64,000 nucleotides of DNA from Thauera sp. (GTDB lineage Bacteria > Pseudomonadota > Gammaproteobacteria > Burkholderiales > Rhodocyclaceae), in assembly GCA_017302295.1 (NCBI GenBank), contig JAFLDS010000007.1:62001-126000 (forward strand). The letters are read 5' to 3'. Positions 7,931-17,266 of the stretch are shown here, in pieces. How positions within the stretch are numbered: position 1 is the stretch's first letter; every line of letters begins with the position of its first letter. A program made the translations under genes and the position numbers. Under the pieces are notes generated by a model. It ran no database searches. It saw only the letters and a list, made by a program, of their open reading frames with translations, and was not told the DNA's origin.

Positions 7931-9474
7931 CTCGCCACCGCCAGCAATCCGATTTGGGATCGATGAAGGGTTGAAAGCAGTGCGACCAGCACTCCGAGGG
8001 TGGCGATTCCCAGGGGAATCGCGTCGCCGTGCCGAATGTAGGGAGTGACGCCTTCATGGGGCTGGACGAACACCTCGAGCATCGCAGGCTGATCCACAGG
8101 CGCGGCGGCGAGCACTCGGCCATCGGCCGCAATATGGGCGCTCCATCCCGTGTTGGCCACGCGAAGCAGGGGCTTGCCGGCCTCAGCAGCGCGGGTCTGT
8201 GCAATCTGGAGGTGCTGATGCATCGGCACGTTGCTGCCAGTCCAGCTGTCGTTGGCCGTCACGATCAGGAAGCGCGCCGCGGCGACTTCATCGCGAAAAA
8301 GGTTGGCGAAGGCGTCCTCGAAACAGAGCTTCAGGGCGATTCGCATGCCGCCGAGGATGATGCCTCCCTGCTCGAACGAACCAGGCAAGGTGTCGAGCAG
8401 CGGCACCGCGGCCATACGCTCGTAGAGCGGGCGCAGCCATGTGGCCGCCGGCACGTACTCGCCGAATGGCACGAGCACGCGCTTGTCGCGTGTCTGACGT
8501 CCGGAAACGCCGATCGCGTGCGCCGAGTTGTAGTAACCGGGCGTGGCGTCCGCATTCCTGAAGAACGACAACAGCACATCCCGCCCGTCGTGCAGCGCCG
8601 CGGCGTGAAGCGTGTCGAGGTAGCCGTCGGGGAATTGATCCTCGCGCAGCGGGAGGGCCGTCTCAGGCAGAATCGAGATCGTCGATGTGCTGTCGCGGAC
8701 CGCCGTTCCGTAAGCCTCGAGCGCAGCGATCACCGAGTCCAGGTCGAATTTTTCGCTCATCGGGAAGGCTCCCTGATACAGGGCAACCCGAATCGGGTTG
8801 CCGACAGGCTGGGTCCAGGTGGTGAGCCGACCAGCGACGAGGGAAACAGCAGTGATCGAAAGCAGCGCCAGGATTCGAAGTCGAGCGGACCGGCTTCTGT
8901 CGCTGAGCGCGGCCGTCAGCAATGCGCCGGCCAGCACGACCACGTAGCCGATACCCAGCACGCCCGTCAGCGGGGCGAAAGTTGCCAACGGGCTGTCGGG
9001 GACCTGCGTGTAGCCGAGATGCGCCCACGGGAAGCGCACCGTGGAGAAGTGCCGCAGCCATTCGGTAACGCACCACAAGCCGGGAACAAGCAGTCCGGCG
9101 ACGACGACCGGACCGGCACCGGCTCGACGCGCATGGGCAGCGAAGTACGCAACCATGGCGGGCGCCATGGCGAAAGCAAGGATGAGGAGGGCAGGAGCGG
9201 CGTAGGCGAGAACCGGGGCGTGGGAAGGTTGAATGCTCGCGAACAGCCAGTAGAGCGTGCATCCGTAGAGCCCGACACCGCAGGCCAAGCCGGCACGCAG
9301 CGCATCCCGGGGTGTTGCGGCATGAAGGGAGGCATGCGTCAGCACGGCGCCGCTCAGCGGAGCGAGATACCAGAACCCGACAGGAGGAAATGCGAGGCTG
9401 GTGATTGCGCCGCCGAGGAACCCGCATACGGCCTGTCCCCAGGCCGAGCTCGCAGACCGGTCTGATACGCGCAC
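7927..9474 (-). CDS. Apolipoprotein N-acyltransferase (Lnt) homologue inside the Tad operon
   Basis: The 515-residue product has an N-terminal multi-helix membrane region (about residues 10-220), then a nitrilase-type CN-hydrolase domain. The Glu-Lys-Cys catalytic triad is present as ILPETALP (about E271), KRVLVPFGEYVP (about K331) and LCFEDAF (about C384). The spacing matches E. coli Lnt (E267, K335, C387), so the enzyme looks active. Lnt transfers a third acyl chain to the N-terminal Cys of lipoproteins in the inner membrane. The chosen GTG at 9474 has GGGAG upstream and starts 19 bases after the flp stop; the ORF to 9624 overlaps flp in another frame. The normal Lnt locus is next to ybeX/corC, so finding one in a Tad operon is unusual. 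Confidence 0.88.
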   Translation of the reverse strand: MRVSDRSASSAWGQAVCGFLGGAITSLAFPPVGFWYLAPLSGAVLTHASLHAATPRDALRAGLACGVGLYGCTLYWLFASIQPSHAPVLAYAAPALLILAFAMAPAMVAYFAAHARRAGAGPVVVAGLLVPGLWCVTEWLRHFSTVRFPWAHLGYTQVPDSPLATFAPLTGVLGIGYVVVLAGALLTAALSDRSRSARLRILALLSITAVSLVAGRLTTWTQPVGNPIRVALYQGAFPMSEKFDLDSVIAALEAYGTAVRDSTSTISILPETALPLREDQFPDGYLDTLHAAALHDGRDVLLSFFRNADATPGYYNSAHAIGVSGRQTRDKRVLVPFGEYVPAATWLRPLYERMAAVPLLDTLPGSFEQGGIILGGMRIALKLCFEDAFANLFRDEVAAARFLIVTANDSWTGSNVPMHQHLQIAQTRAAEAGKPLLRVANTGWSAHIAADGRVLAAAPVDQPAMLEVFVQPHEGVTPYIRHGDAIPLGIATLGVLVALLSTLHRSQIGLLAVAR

Positions 9475-9493
9475 GACCTGTTCTCCCGCGGCG

Positions 9494-9763
9494 CTAGCGC
9501 CCACCGTTGCCCACGTAGTTGTCGAGCGTGCGCTTGGAATCGGCTTGGGTCGCGGCGCTGCCCGCGGCAGTCTGCGCCTTGGTTTTTGCCGCCGTACCGT
9601 CGCTACCCGCGATTTCGCTGGCAATCGCCGCTGTCTGATTGCGTACCGTTTGCCCGAAGTACTGATAGACGGCGATCGCGGCCACGGCGATGAGGGCCAC
9701 GATGATGATGTACTCGGTCATGCCCTGACCACGTTGGGCTTTCGGACCTTGGCTAAGCCGCAT
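9494..9763 (-). CDS. flp: Flp/Fap-type IVb major pilin precursor
   Basis: The product has 89 residues. The leader ends RGQGMTEYIIIVALIAVAA. Cleavage after Gly12 leaves Glu at +5 and Tyr at +6, the hallmark of Flp pilins. A single hydrophobic helix follows, then a short Ala/Thr-rich tail. Flp polymerises into the adhesive pilus. It is the first gene of the operon, with AAGGAG before the ATG, and is separated from the divergent UPF0114 gene by a 174-base control region. Confidence 0.93.
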   Translation of the reverse strand: MRLSQGPKAQRGQGMTEYIIIVALIAVAAIAVYQYFGQTVRNQTAAIASEIAGSDGTAAKTKAQTAAGSAATQADSKRTLDNYVGNGGR

Positions 9764-9775
9764 CTCCCGCTCCTT

Positions 9776-9826
9776 GATGAAAATGCAATGTGCATTATCA
9801 TCAAGCGAACGAAACGAAAATGCAAT
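9776..9826. promoter_or_regulatory. Palindromic operator-like sites upstream of flp
   Basis: Two 12-base arms (GATGAAAATGCA and TGCATTATCATC) lie around a 3-base centre at 9776-9802 and match at 11 of 12 positions. The 11-mer GAAAATGCAAT inside the left arm occurs again at 9816-9826, 37 bases away in the same orientation. The palindrome starts only 13 bases upstream of the flp ATG at 9763, next to the ribosome binding site. It could be a repressor operator, a promoter-proximal activator site or a translational control element. The regulator is unknown. Confidence 0.45.
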
Positions 9827-9937
9827 ATGGTTTTCGCATATTCGAATGCATGGCGAAACACTTCGGACCGATTCGTAACATCACGGGCAAAGTTGCGCTG
9901 CTAGAATCGCCGTCCCGCTAGTAGCCAGAACCCACCC

Positions 9938-10444
9938 ATGAAGCGCTTAGAATCCGGATTCGAACACCTGCTCTTTTCCAGCCGCTGGCTGATGGCACCC
10001 GTCTATTTCGGCCTGGTGCTGGCGATGCTCATCCTGCTGGTCAAGTTCGGCAAGGAGGTCTGGGGTCTGTTTGCCCACATCCTGTCGGCGAGCGGGGGCG
10101 AACTGATCATCGGCGTGCTGTCGCTCGTCGATATCGCGCTGATCATGAACCTGCTGATCATCATCATGTTCAGCGGCTACGAGAACTTCGTCTCCAAGAT
10201 GGAGGATCTGCACAGTCACCAGGACCGCCCCGACTGGATGGGTCACATCGGCTTTTCGGACCTGAAGATCAAGCTCATCGGCTCGATCGTGGCGATCTCG
10301 GGGATCGAACTGCTGAAGGGATTCATGAACGTCGGCAACCTGAGCGACCGGCATCTGGCATGGATGGTGGGCATCCACGTCACCTTCCTGCTCTCGGGCG
10401 TGCTTTACGCAGCGATGGATCGCATCGCCGGCAAGGGGCATTGA
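9938..10444 (+). CDS. UPF0114 family membrane protein (YqhA-like)
   Basis: The 168-residue protein has about four membrane helices (WLMAPVYFGLVLAMLILLV, ELIIGVLSLVDIALIMNLLI, LIGSIVAISGIELL, and VGIHVTFLLSGVLYAAMDRI). It carries the UPF0114 pattern MFSGYENFVSK and WMGHIGFSDLKIKLIGSIVAIS. The length and motifs match E. coli YqhA-type proteins, whose function is not established. It is transcribed away from flp; a possible TAGAAT -10 element lies at 9902-9907. Its end converges with glnD, with only 9 bases between the stop codons and no visible terminator. Confidence 0.88.
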   Translation: MKRLESGFEHLLFSSRWLMAPVYFGLVLAMLILLVKFGKEVWGLFAHILSASGGELIIGVLSLVDIALIMNLLIIIMFSGYENFVSKMEDLHSHQDRPDWMGHIGFSDLKIKLIGSIVAISGIELLKGFMNVGNLSDRHLAWMVGIHVTFLLSGVLYAAMDRIAGKGH

Positions 10445-10453
10445 CGCGCGGTG

Positions 10454-13030
10454 CTAGACCTGGAGCCTGTCGAGAAGCTCCTGCTCGACTTTGAGCAGCT
10501 GCGCTTCCTGCGACAGGCAGCCGCCCGAAAGCAGAAAGGTGTCCTCGACCCGCTCGCCGAGCGTGTCAATGCGCGCGGTGTGCAGCCGTATGCCGTGAGT
10601 CGCCAGCACTTCGGCGACGTCGAACAGCAAGCCGGGGCGGTCGGCTGCAATCAGCGACAGGATGTAGTGACGACCGGCCTCGTCGACGCGCAGGCTGACT
10701 TCCGGTGTAATCGGAAAGTGCTTGACCTGGCGCGAAAGGCGCCCACGTGACGGTCGTTCGGGGGTGCCTGGGCGCTGCAGGCGTTCGCTCAGTTCGTGCT
10801 CGATGAGGGTGACGATGTCCCGATAGGACGCGGTATGGGACGGATCCTGGATCATGAAGCTGTCCAGCGCGTAACCGTGCCGGGTGGTGTGGATCTTGGC
10901 GTCCACGATCGTGAAGCCCATGCGGCCGAAAAAACCGGTGAGGCGTACGAAGAGATCGCGCTGGTCGGGCGTATAGACCATGACCTGGATGCCGGTGTCT
11001 TCGTCGACGACTCGCGCCTTGACAACGGGCTGCTCTGACTCGGGCCTGAAGTAGAGGACGCGGCCGTGCCACGCGATCTCTTCCGCGCTGTGGCGCATGA
11101 AATAGACGGGATCAAGCTGCGCCCAGAGCGCGTCTTCACTCCCCGGGCGCAAGCCATGGTAGCGCAGCATGCGGCGCGCATCTTCCTGCCGATCGTCGAG
11201 GCCGAGCGCCTGCTGAGGCGAGGCTCCGCGAAGCATGCGCTGGGTGGCGAAGAAGAGATCTTCCAGAAGTCGCGCCTTCCATCCGTTCCAGACCTTGGGG
11301 CTGGTGCCGCGGATGTCGGCGTGCGTCAGCAGGTAGAGGGCGGTCAGACGTCGTTCCGTTCCAACCAGTGCTGCGAAGCGATGGATCACTTCGGGGTCGG
11401 ACGTATCTTCCTTCTGCGCGAACTGCGACATGGCAAGGTGCTGCTGCACGAGCCAGACCACCAGTTCCGTGTCCTCGGCCGACAGATTGTGCTGCACGCA
11501 GAACTCGCGCGCGTCCTGCATGCCGAGGCGCGAATGATCACCGCCACGACCCTTGGCGATGTCGTGGAAGAGGGCGGCCACGTAAAGCAACCAGTGGCGT
11601 TCGAAACCGATGACCAGCCGCGACATGAGCGGATACTCGTGCGCGTGCTCTCCCATCGTGAAGCGCCGGACGTTGCGCAGCACCATCAGGATGTGCTGAT
11701 CGACCGTGTAGGCGTGGAAAAGATCGTGCTGCATCTGTCCGACGATCTTCCGCCATGCGGGCAGGTAGCGCGACAGGATGCCGTACTGGTTCATGCCGCG
11801 GAAAGCGTGAACGATTCCCCGTTTTTGCTGGATGATCTGCAAGAAAAGCGCGCGATGCGCTGCTTCTGCACGGAATTCGGCGTTGATGCGGTTTCGGTTC
11901 AGCCACAGCGCGCGCAGGGTTCGCGCGGTCATGCCCTTCAGTTCGAAGCGCTGCTGCATCAGCAGGAAGCATTCCAGCAGAGCGGCCGGGAAGCGCTCGA
12001 ACACATCCTCGTGTCGGATGTCGAGCAGTTCCCGTACGACCTGGAATCGCTCATTGATGACGATCGCCGCGCCGCGGTCGGGGAAAATGACGCTGCCGTA
12101 GTTCTGCAGCAGGATGGTGTTGAGTTGCGTCACCATCTTCGCGGTCAGGTAATAGCGCTGCATGAAGACTTCGGATGCGCGCTTGCCGCCCGTTGCCTCG
12201 ATTCCGAGAGCGCGTGCGAGCTTTTCCTGATGATCAAACAGGACGCGATCTTCCGCCCGGCCGGTGAGGAAATGCAGGCGGATGCGCACGTGCTGCAGGA
12301 AGCGTTCGATGTTGCGCAGGTCGCTGGCCTCGGTTCCGGTGATGAGGCGGTGACGCGCGAGATCGCGCCAGCTGCGTCCCAGGCGCGCGGCGCGCGCAAT
12401 CCAGCCGAGCATCTGCAGGTCGCGCAAGCCTCCGGGACTCTCCTTGCAGTTCGGCTCGAGGGCGTAGGGCGTATCGTTGTAGCGCGCGTAGCGCTGCTCT
12501 TGCTCGAGTCGTTTCGCCTTGAAAAAGACGGACGCATTCATTGCCTGCTCATAACGGCGGACAAGTCCGGCAAACAAGGCCGCGTCGCCGGTGACCAGAC
12601 GGGCTTCGAGCAGGTTGGTCTGTATCGTGATATCGGCCGCCGCAGCCTCGAGGCACTCGTCAACCGTGCGCACCGCGTGCCCCAGCTCGAGCCCGATGTC
12701 CCACAGCGCCCCGACCAAAGAAGCAAGCTTTGACTGAAGCAGCGAGTGGGGTGGCGCCGGCAGCAGGAAGAGCAGGTCCACATCCGAATGCGGAAAAAGC
12801 TCACCCCGGCCGTATCCACCGACGGCGACGAGCGCGACCCCGGTCGGCATTTCCCACGCTGACCAGAGCGCGACCAGGGTTGCGTCAACGAGTTTCGCCC
12901 GGCCTTCGAGAAGCGCGCGGGTGCGGGGCTGTGCCTCATAGGCTGCGCGAAGGTCGCGGACGCCCGCAGCGAGCCGGCGGCGTGCCTCGGCGATGGCGTT
13001 CTGCTGCGTGGCGTCGCTGTCGTCGTTCAT
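10454..13030 (-). CDS. glnD: [Protein-PII] uridylyltransferase/uridylyl-removing enzyme
   Basis: This 858-residue nitrogen sensor adds UMP to PII when glutamine is low and removes it when glutamine is high. The domains are in the standard order. The nucleotidyltransferase domain carries GGYGRGELFPHSDVDLLFL near residue 70. The helical GlnD domain follows, then the HD phosphohydrolase with LFHDIAKGRGGDHS near residue 490. Two ACT domains lie at the C-terminus (MVYTPDQRDLFVRLTGFF and LIAADRPGLLFDVAEVL). The length is typical. It follows map by 25 bases on the same strand and is probably co-transcribed with it, as in many betaproteobacteria. Confidence 0.97.
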   Translation of the reverse strand: MNDDSDATQQNAIAEARRRLAAGVRDLRAAYEAQPRTRALLEGRAKLVDATLVALWSAWEMPTGVALVAVGGYGRGELFPHSDVDLLFLLPAPPHSLLQSKLASLVGALWDIGLELGHAVRTVDECLEAAAADITIQTNLLEARLVTGDAALFAGLVRRYEQAMNASVFFKAKRLEQEQRYARYNDTPYALEPNCKESPGGLRDLQMLGWIARAARLGRSWRDLARHRLITGTEASDLRNIERFLQHVRIRLHFLTGRAEDRVLFDHQEKLARALGIEATGGKRASEVFMQRYYLTAKMVTQLNTILLQNYGSVIFPDRGAAIVINERFQVVRELLDIRHEDVFERFPAALLECFLLMQQRFELKGMTARTLRALWLNRNRINAEFRAEAAHRALFLQIIQQKRGIVHAFRGMNQYGILSRYLPAWRKIVGQMQHDLFHAYTVDQHILMVLRNVRRFTMGEHAHEYPLMSRLVIGFERHWLLYVAALFHDIAKGRGGDHSRLGMQDAREFCVQHNLSAEDTELVVWLVQQHLAMSQFAQKEDTSDPEVIHRFAALVGTERRLTALYLLTHADIRGTSPKVWNGWKARLLEDLFFATQRMLRGASPQQALGLDDRQEDARRMLRYHGLRPGSEDALWAQLDPVYFMRHSAEEIAWHGRVLYFRPESEQPVVKARVVDEDTGIQVMVYTPDQRDLFVRLTGFFGRMGFTIVDAKIHTTRHGYALDSFMIQDPSHTASYRDIVTLIEHELSERLQRPGTPERPSRGRLSRQVKHFPITPEVSLRVDEAGRHYILSLIAADRPGLLFDVAEVLATHGIRLHTARIDTLGERVEDTFLLSGGCLSQEAQLLKVEQELLDRLQV

Positions 13031-13055
13031 GGCGAGTCGCCCGAAAGGTGCGGCT

Positions 13056-13871
13056 TTAGCTGAACCTGGAGGCGACGATGGCCGGCGGCGCAGGCGTCTT
13101 CTCGGACAGGGTGAGTACCTCGACGCCCGTTTCCGTCACCAGGACGGTGTGCTCGAACTGGGCTGACAGGCTGCGGTCCTTGGTCACGATGGTCCAGCCG
13201 TCGGGGAGTTCCGAAATCGCAGCCTTGCCGGCGTTGATCATGGGCTCGATGGTGAAGATCATGCCTGGCTTGAGCTCGACGCCCGTTCCGGCCTTGCCGT
13301 AGTGCAGGACCTGAGGCTCTTCATGGAACTTGCGGCCGATGCCATGGCCGCAGAATTCGCGCACGACCGAGAATCCATTGCCTTCAGCGTGCTTCTGAAT
13401 GACTGCGCCGATGTCGCCGAGATGTCCGCCCGGTTTCACCGCGGCAATCCCCAGCCACATGCACTCGTAGGTGATCTGCGTCAGGCGCTTCGCAATGATG
13501 CTGGCGTCGTTGCCGACAATGAAGGTGCGGCTGGTGTCGCCGTGGAACTCGTCCTTGATGACGGTGATGTCGAGGTTGACGATGTCGCCCTTCTTGAGGG
13601 TCTTGTCGCCGGGGATGCCGTGGCACACCTGATGGTTGATCGAGGTGCAGATCGACTTCGGGAAAGGCGTGTATCCCGGCGGCGCGTATTCCAGCGGGGC
13701 AGGGATAGTGTGCTGGACGTTCACCATGTAATCATGGCAAAGACGATCGAGCTCTCCCGTCGTCACGCCGGGCTTGACGAAAGGCTCGATGTAATCGAGC
13801 ACCTCTGCCGCGAGCCGGCAGGCTACCCGCATCTTTTCGATTTCTTCGGGCGTCTTTATCGTGATGCTCAT
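13056..13871 (-). CDS. map: Methionine aminopeptidase, type I
   Basis: The 271-residue enzyme removes the initiator Met from new proteins. The five metal ligands are visible: Asp in NLDITVIKDEFHGDTSRTF (two Asp residues), His in CGHGIGRKFHEEP, Glu in MIFTIEPMI and Glu in SAQFEHTVLV. The ORF is open for 77 more codons upstream, but MSITIKTPEEIEKMR at 13871 is the normal N-terminus. It is divergent from rpsB, the usual arrangement in proteobacteria. Confidence 0.96.
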   Translation of the reverse strand: MSITIKTPEEIEKMRVACRLAAEVLDYIEPFVKPGVTTGELDRLCHDYMVNVQHTIPAPLEYAPPGYTPFPKSICTSINHQVCHGIPGDKTLKKGDIVNLDITVIKDEFHGDTSRTFIVGNDASIIAKRLTQITYECMWLGIAAVKPGGHLGDIGAVIQKHAEGNGFSVVREFCGHGIGRKFHEEPQVLHYGKAGTGVELKPGMIFTIEPMINAGKAAISELPDGWTIVTKDRSLSAQFEHTVLVTETGVEVLTLSEKTPAPPAIVASRFS

Positions 13872-13956
13872 GTCGGGAACAAATGTCTTTTGGGGCGGGA
13901 AGGTGAACAGGCTAGCGCATGCGCCATTGCCCGGCAAACTGCAATCGGTACGGCTG

Positions 13957-13985
13957 TTGAGCCGAAGTGCCCCGCATGCTAACAT
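13957..13985 (+). promoter_or_regulatory. Candidate sigma-70 promoter for rpsB
   Basis: TTGAGC at 13957-13962 and TAACAT at 13980-13985 are separated by 17 bases and lie about 120 bases before the rpsB start. Each hexamer matches 4 of 6 consensus positions, so the call rests mainly on spacing and location in the map-rpsB divergent region. Confidence 0.4.
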
Positions 13986-14102
13986 CGCCGGCTTGTCTGC
14001 CTTTGCAGGCAAAATCCACACGCCCGACGATCCGGGGTCCGTGCTCAAGCAAGCGCACGGCGATGGCGGGCGGCGGCACAACCCTTGAAATCGGAGTTTC
14101 AC

Positions 14103-14861
14103 ATGTCAGCAGTCACGATGCGTCAGATGCTCGAAGCGGGCGTCCACTTTGGCCACCAGACCCGTTTCTGGAATCCGCGCATGGCCCCCTACATCTTCGG
14201 CCAGCGCAACAAGATCCACATCGTCAACCTCGAGAAGACGATGGGCAAGTACAACGAAGCGACCAGCTTCGTGCGCAAGCTCGCTTCCAACCGCGGCAAC
14301 ATCCTGTTCGTCAGCACCAAGCGTCAGGCGCGCGAGATCATCGCCGAAGAGGCGCGTCGCGCCGGCATGCCTTTCGTTGATGAGCGTTGGCTCGGCGGCA
14401 TGCTGACCAACTTCAAGACGGTCAAGCAGTCGATCAAGCGCCTGAAGGAAGTCGAGGCGATGATGGAAGACGGCTCGATCGAGCGCCTGTCCAAGCGCGA
14501 AGCGCTGACCGTGCGTCGCGAACTCGAGAAGCTGCAGAAGTCGATCGGCGGCATCAAGGACATGGGCGGCCTGCCCGATGCGCTGTTCGTGATCGACGTC
14601 GGCTACCACAAGATCGCCATCACCGAAGCCCAGAAGCTCGGCATTCCGGTCGTTGCGGTGGTCGATACCAACCACTCGCCCGAGGGCGTCGATTACGTTA
14701 TCCCGGGTAACGACGACTCCTCCCGCGCGATCCGCCTTTACGCCCGCGGCATGGCTGATGCGGTGCTGGAAGGCCGTAGCCAGGTCCTGCAGGAAATCGT
14801 CGCTGCTGGTGGCGACGAGTTCGTCGAAGTCGAGGAAGAAGGCTCGCAGGAACAGGCCTGA
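14103..14861 (+). CDS. rpsB: 30S ribosomal protein S2
   Basis: The 252-residue product begins [20 protein letters not shown] and carries the S2 motifs [30 protein letters not shown] and [19 protein letters not shown]. It binds 16S rRNA late in 30S assembly and is needed for S1 to join. The ATG at 14103 has a GGAG 8 bases upstream; an in-frame ATG at 14085 would add six residues and lacks the family N-terminus. It is the first gene of the rpsB-tsf-pyrH-frr run. Confidence 0.98.
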   Translation: MSAVTMRQMLEAGVHFGHQTRFWNPRMAPYIFGQRNKIHIVNLEKTMGKYNEATSFVRKLASNRGNILFVSTKRQAREIIAEEARRAGMPFVDERWLGGMLTNFKTVKQSIKRLKEVEAMMEDGSIERLSKREALTVRRELEKLQKSIGGIKDMGGLPDALFVIDVGYHKIAITEAQKLGIPVVAVVDTNHSPEGVDYVIPGNDDSSRAIRLYARGMADAVLEGRSQVLQEIVAAGGDEFVEVEEEGSQEQA

Positions 14862-14867
14862 TCGGCC

Positions 14868-14899
14868 AGGCCCGACGCTCACGCAGTGTCGGGCCTTTG
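14868..14899 (+). terminator. Intrinsic terminator/attenuator between rpsB and tsf
   Basis: AGGCCCGAC (14868-14876) pairs perfectly with GTCGGGCCT (14888-14896), followed by TTTGTG. A partial terminator here would set rpsB expression above tsf, as described for the E. coli rpsB-tsf operon. The T-run is short, so read-through is expected. Confidence 0.65.
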
Positions 14900-14987
14900 T
14901 GTGATGGTCATTCAGACCGACAAAACACCCTAATCGCGGCGGGCGCTGCGTCCGCCGTGCGCAATACGAAGACATTCAGGAGCTAGC

Positions 14988-15899
14988 ATGGCGGAAATCA
15001 CCGCAAGCATGGTCAAGGAACTGCGCGAGAAGACCGACGCGCCGATGATGGAGTGCAAGAAGGCGCTCGCCGAGGCCGCCGGCGACATGGGCAAGGCCGA
15101 GGAAATCCTGCGCGTCAAGCTCGGCAACAAAGCCTCGAAGGCCGCAACTCGCGTTGCCGCGGAAGGCATCGTCGGCATCAACGTCTCGGCAGACGGCAAG
15201 CTGGGTTCGATTCTCGAAGTCAATTGCGAAACCGACTTCGTCGCCAAGAACGACGACTTCCTCGCGCTGGTGAAGAACTGCGCCGAGCTGGTCGCGACCA
15301 AGAACCCGGCCGATGTGGCCGCGCTGTCGGCCCTGCCGATGGGCGAGGGTACGGTCGAGTCGACGCGTTCCGCGCTGGTCGGCAAGATCGGCGAGAACAT
15401 GTCCCTGCGCCGCTTCGCCCGCGTCGAGGCGAAGGGCCAGCTGTTCTCCTACATCCACGGCGGCGCCAAGATCGGCGTGCTGCTGGATCTGGTGGGTGGC
15501 GACGAGCAACTGGGTCGCGACATCGCGATGCACATCGCCGCATCCAAGCCCAAGGCCCTGGATGCCTCCGGCGTGTCTCAGGATCTGATCGACGCCGAGC
15601 GCCGCATCGCCATCGAGAAGGCGCGCGCCGACAACAAGCCCGAAGCCATGCTCGAGAAGATCGCCGACGGCACGGTGCAGAAGTTCCTCAAGGAAGTGAC
15701 GCTGCTCGCGCAGGTGTTCGTGAAGGCCGAAGACGGCAAGCAGACCATCGAGCAACTGCTGAAGGCCAAGGGGGCCTCGGTCGCCGGCTTCAATCTGTAT
15801 ATCGTCGGTGAGGGCATCGAGAAGAAGGTGACCGATTTCGCCGCCGAAGTGGCCGAGCAGGCCGCCGCGGCCGCCGCCGCCGCTGCTGCGCAGAAGTAA
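14988..15899 (+). CDS. tsf: Elongation factor Ts
   Basis: The 303-residue protein is the guanine nucleotide exchange factor for EF-Tu. The N-terminal module is diagnostic ([40 protein letters not shown]), as is [12 protein letters not shown]. The C-terminus is an unusual run of about ten Ala residues ending in QK, encoded by repetitive GCC/GCG codons. The start has AGGAG about 8 bases upstream. Confidence 0.98.
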   Translation: MAEITASMVKELREKTDAPMMECKKALAEAAGDMGKAEEILRVKLGNKASKAATRVAAEGIVGINVSADGKLGSILEVNCETDFVAKNDDFLALVKNCAELVATKNPADVAALSALPMGEGTVESTRSALVGKIGENMSLRRFARVEAKGQLFSYIHGGAKIGVLLDLVGGDEQLGRDIAMHIAASKPKALDASGVSQDLIDAERRIAIEKARADNKPEAMLEKIADGTVQKFLKEVTLLAQVFVKAEDGKQTIEQLLKAKGASVAGFNLYIVGEGIEKKVTDFAAEVAEQAAAAAAAAAAQK

Positions 15900-15911
15900 G
15901 GAGCAAGATAC

Positions 15912-16625
15912 GTGTCCGCCGCCTACAAGCGCATCCTGCTGAAGTTGTCGGGCGAAGCCCTCATGGGGGACGACGCCTATGGCATCAACGAGGAAGTCGT
16001 CAGCCGCATCGTTTCCGAGATCGCCGAGATCACCCGTCTCGGCGTTCAGGTCGGTGTGGTGATCGGCGGCGGAAACATCTTTCGTGGCATGAAGGGCGCC
16101 GCCTCCGGCATGGACCGCGCCACGGCCGACTACATGGGCATGCTCGCCACCGTCATGAACGCAATGGCGCTTGCTGACGCGATGCGCCGTATGGGCGTGG
16201 AAGCCCGAGTGCAGTCGGCCCTGCGGATCGACCAAGTGGTCGAGCCCTACATCCGCGGTCGCGCGATCCGCCATCTTGAGGAAGGCCGGGTGGTGATTTT
16301 CGCTGCCGGCACCGGCAATCCCTTCTTCACCACCGACACCGCGGCAGCGTTGCGCGGTGCGGAGATCGGCGCGCAGATCGTCCTGAAGGCGACCAAGGTC
16401 GACGGCGTCTATACGGCTGACCCCAAGAAGGATCCGAGCGCGAAGCGTTATCATCGCATCAGCTTCGACGAGGCAATCGGTCGTAATCTCGCGGTTCTCG
16501 ATGCGACGGCCTTCGCGCTGTGTCGCGACCAGAAGCTGCCGATCAATGTGTTTTCGATCTTCAAGGCCGGTGCGCTCAAGCGCGTCGTCCTCGGCGAGGA
16601 TGAAGGCACGCTGGTGCATTCCTGA
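15912..16625 (+). CDS. pyrH: Uridylate kinase
   Basis: The 237-residue hexameric UMP kinase makes UDP for pyrimidine nucleotide synthesis. Motifs include [45 protein letters not shown] and [13 protein letters not shown]. Translation starts at a GTG (15912) with AGGAG immediately upstream and a 12-base gap from tsf, so the two are probably co-translated from one mRNA. Confidence 0.97.
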   Translation: MSAAYKRILLKLSGEALMGDDAYGINEEVVSRIVSEIAEITRLGVQVGVVIGGGNIFRGMKGAASGMDRATADYMGMLATVMNAMALADAMRRMGVEARVQSALRIDQVVEPYIRGRAIRHLEEGRVVIFAAGTGNPFFTTDTAAALRGAEIGAQIVLKATKVDGVYTADPKKDPSAKRYHRISFDEAIGRNLAVLDATAFALCRDQKLPINVFSIFKAGALKRVVLGEDEGTLVHS

Positions 16626-16661
16626 GCGCCTGTCCCTCAAGCCCATTTCGAGGAAGCACGC

Positions 16662-17219
16662 ATGATTTCCGAACTCAAGAAAACGACCGAGCAGAAGATG
16701 CACAAGTCGATCGAGGCGCTGAAGGCGGATCTCGCCAAGGTGCGCACCGGTCGCGCGCATACCGGCCTGCTCGATCACGTCATGGTCGAATACTACGGTT
16801 CGATGGTGCCGATCAACCAGGTCGCCAACATCACGCTGATCGACGCGCGCACCATCGGTGTGCAGGCTTGGGAAAAGCAGATGATGGGCAAGGTCGAGCG
16901 CGCGATTCGCGACAGCGATCTCGGGCTAAATCCTGCCAACATGGGCGAACTGCTGCGCGTGCCGATGCCGGCACTGACCGAGGAGCGCCGCCGCGACCTC
17001 ACCAAGGTCGTCCGCCAGGAAGGTGAGACGGCGAAAGTGGCGGTGCGCAATCTGCGCCGTGACGCGAACCAGCACCTTAAGGATGCGGTCAAGGACAAGA
17101 CCATCTCAGAGGACGAGGAGCGTCGTGCAGAAGATGAAATCCAGAAGCTGACCGACAAGGCCGTCGCCGAGATCGACAAGCTGCTGGCACAGAAAGAACA
17201 GGAATTGATGCAGATCTGA
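16662..17219 (+). CDS. frr: Ribosome recycling factor
   Basis: The 185-residue protein works with EF-G to split post-termination ribosomes. The length and motifs match the family: [63 protein letters not shown] and the C-terminal [22 protein letters not shown] helix. It lies in the usual position after pyrH. Confidence 0.98.
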   Translation: MISELKKTTEQKMHKSIEALKADLAKVRTGRAHTGLLDHVMVEYYGSMVPINQVANITLIDARTIGVQAWEKQMMGKVERAIRDSDLGLNPANMGELLRVPMPALTEERRRDLTKVVRQEGETAKVAVRNLRRDANQHLKDAVKDKTISEDEERRAEDEIQKLTDKAVAEIDKLLAQKEQELMQI

Positions 17220-17266
17220 TCCCTCCGGATCGACTGTTCCCACCGGGGCACGCGAGGAGGCGAATC

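Noticed and set aside
11066..12733. 555-codon plus-strand frame antisense to glnD
   Set aside because: glnD has all its domains in order; the antisense frame has no recognisable features.
15860..15899. Low-complexity GCC/GCG tract at the end of tsf as a frameshift or assembly error
   Set aside because: The frame stays open to a normal stop with a proper start of pyrH 12 bases later; Ala-rich tails can occur in this protein.
14976..16778. 600-codon minus-strand frame antisense to tsf and pyrH
   Set aside because: It is a mirror of strong codon bias in real genes; its composition is His/Gly/Leu-rich with no family motifs, and tsf and pyrH are certain.
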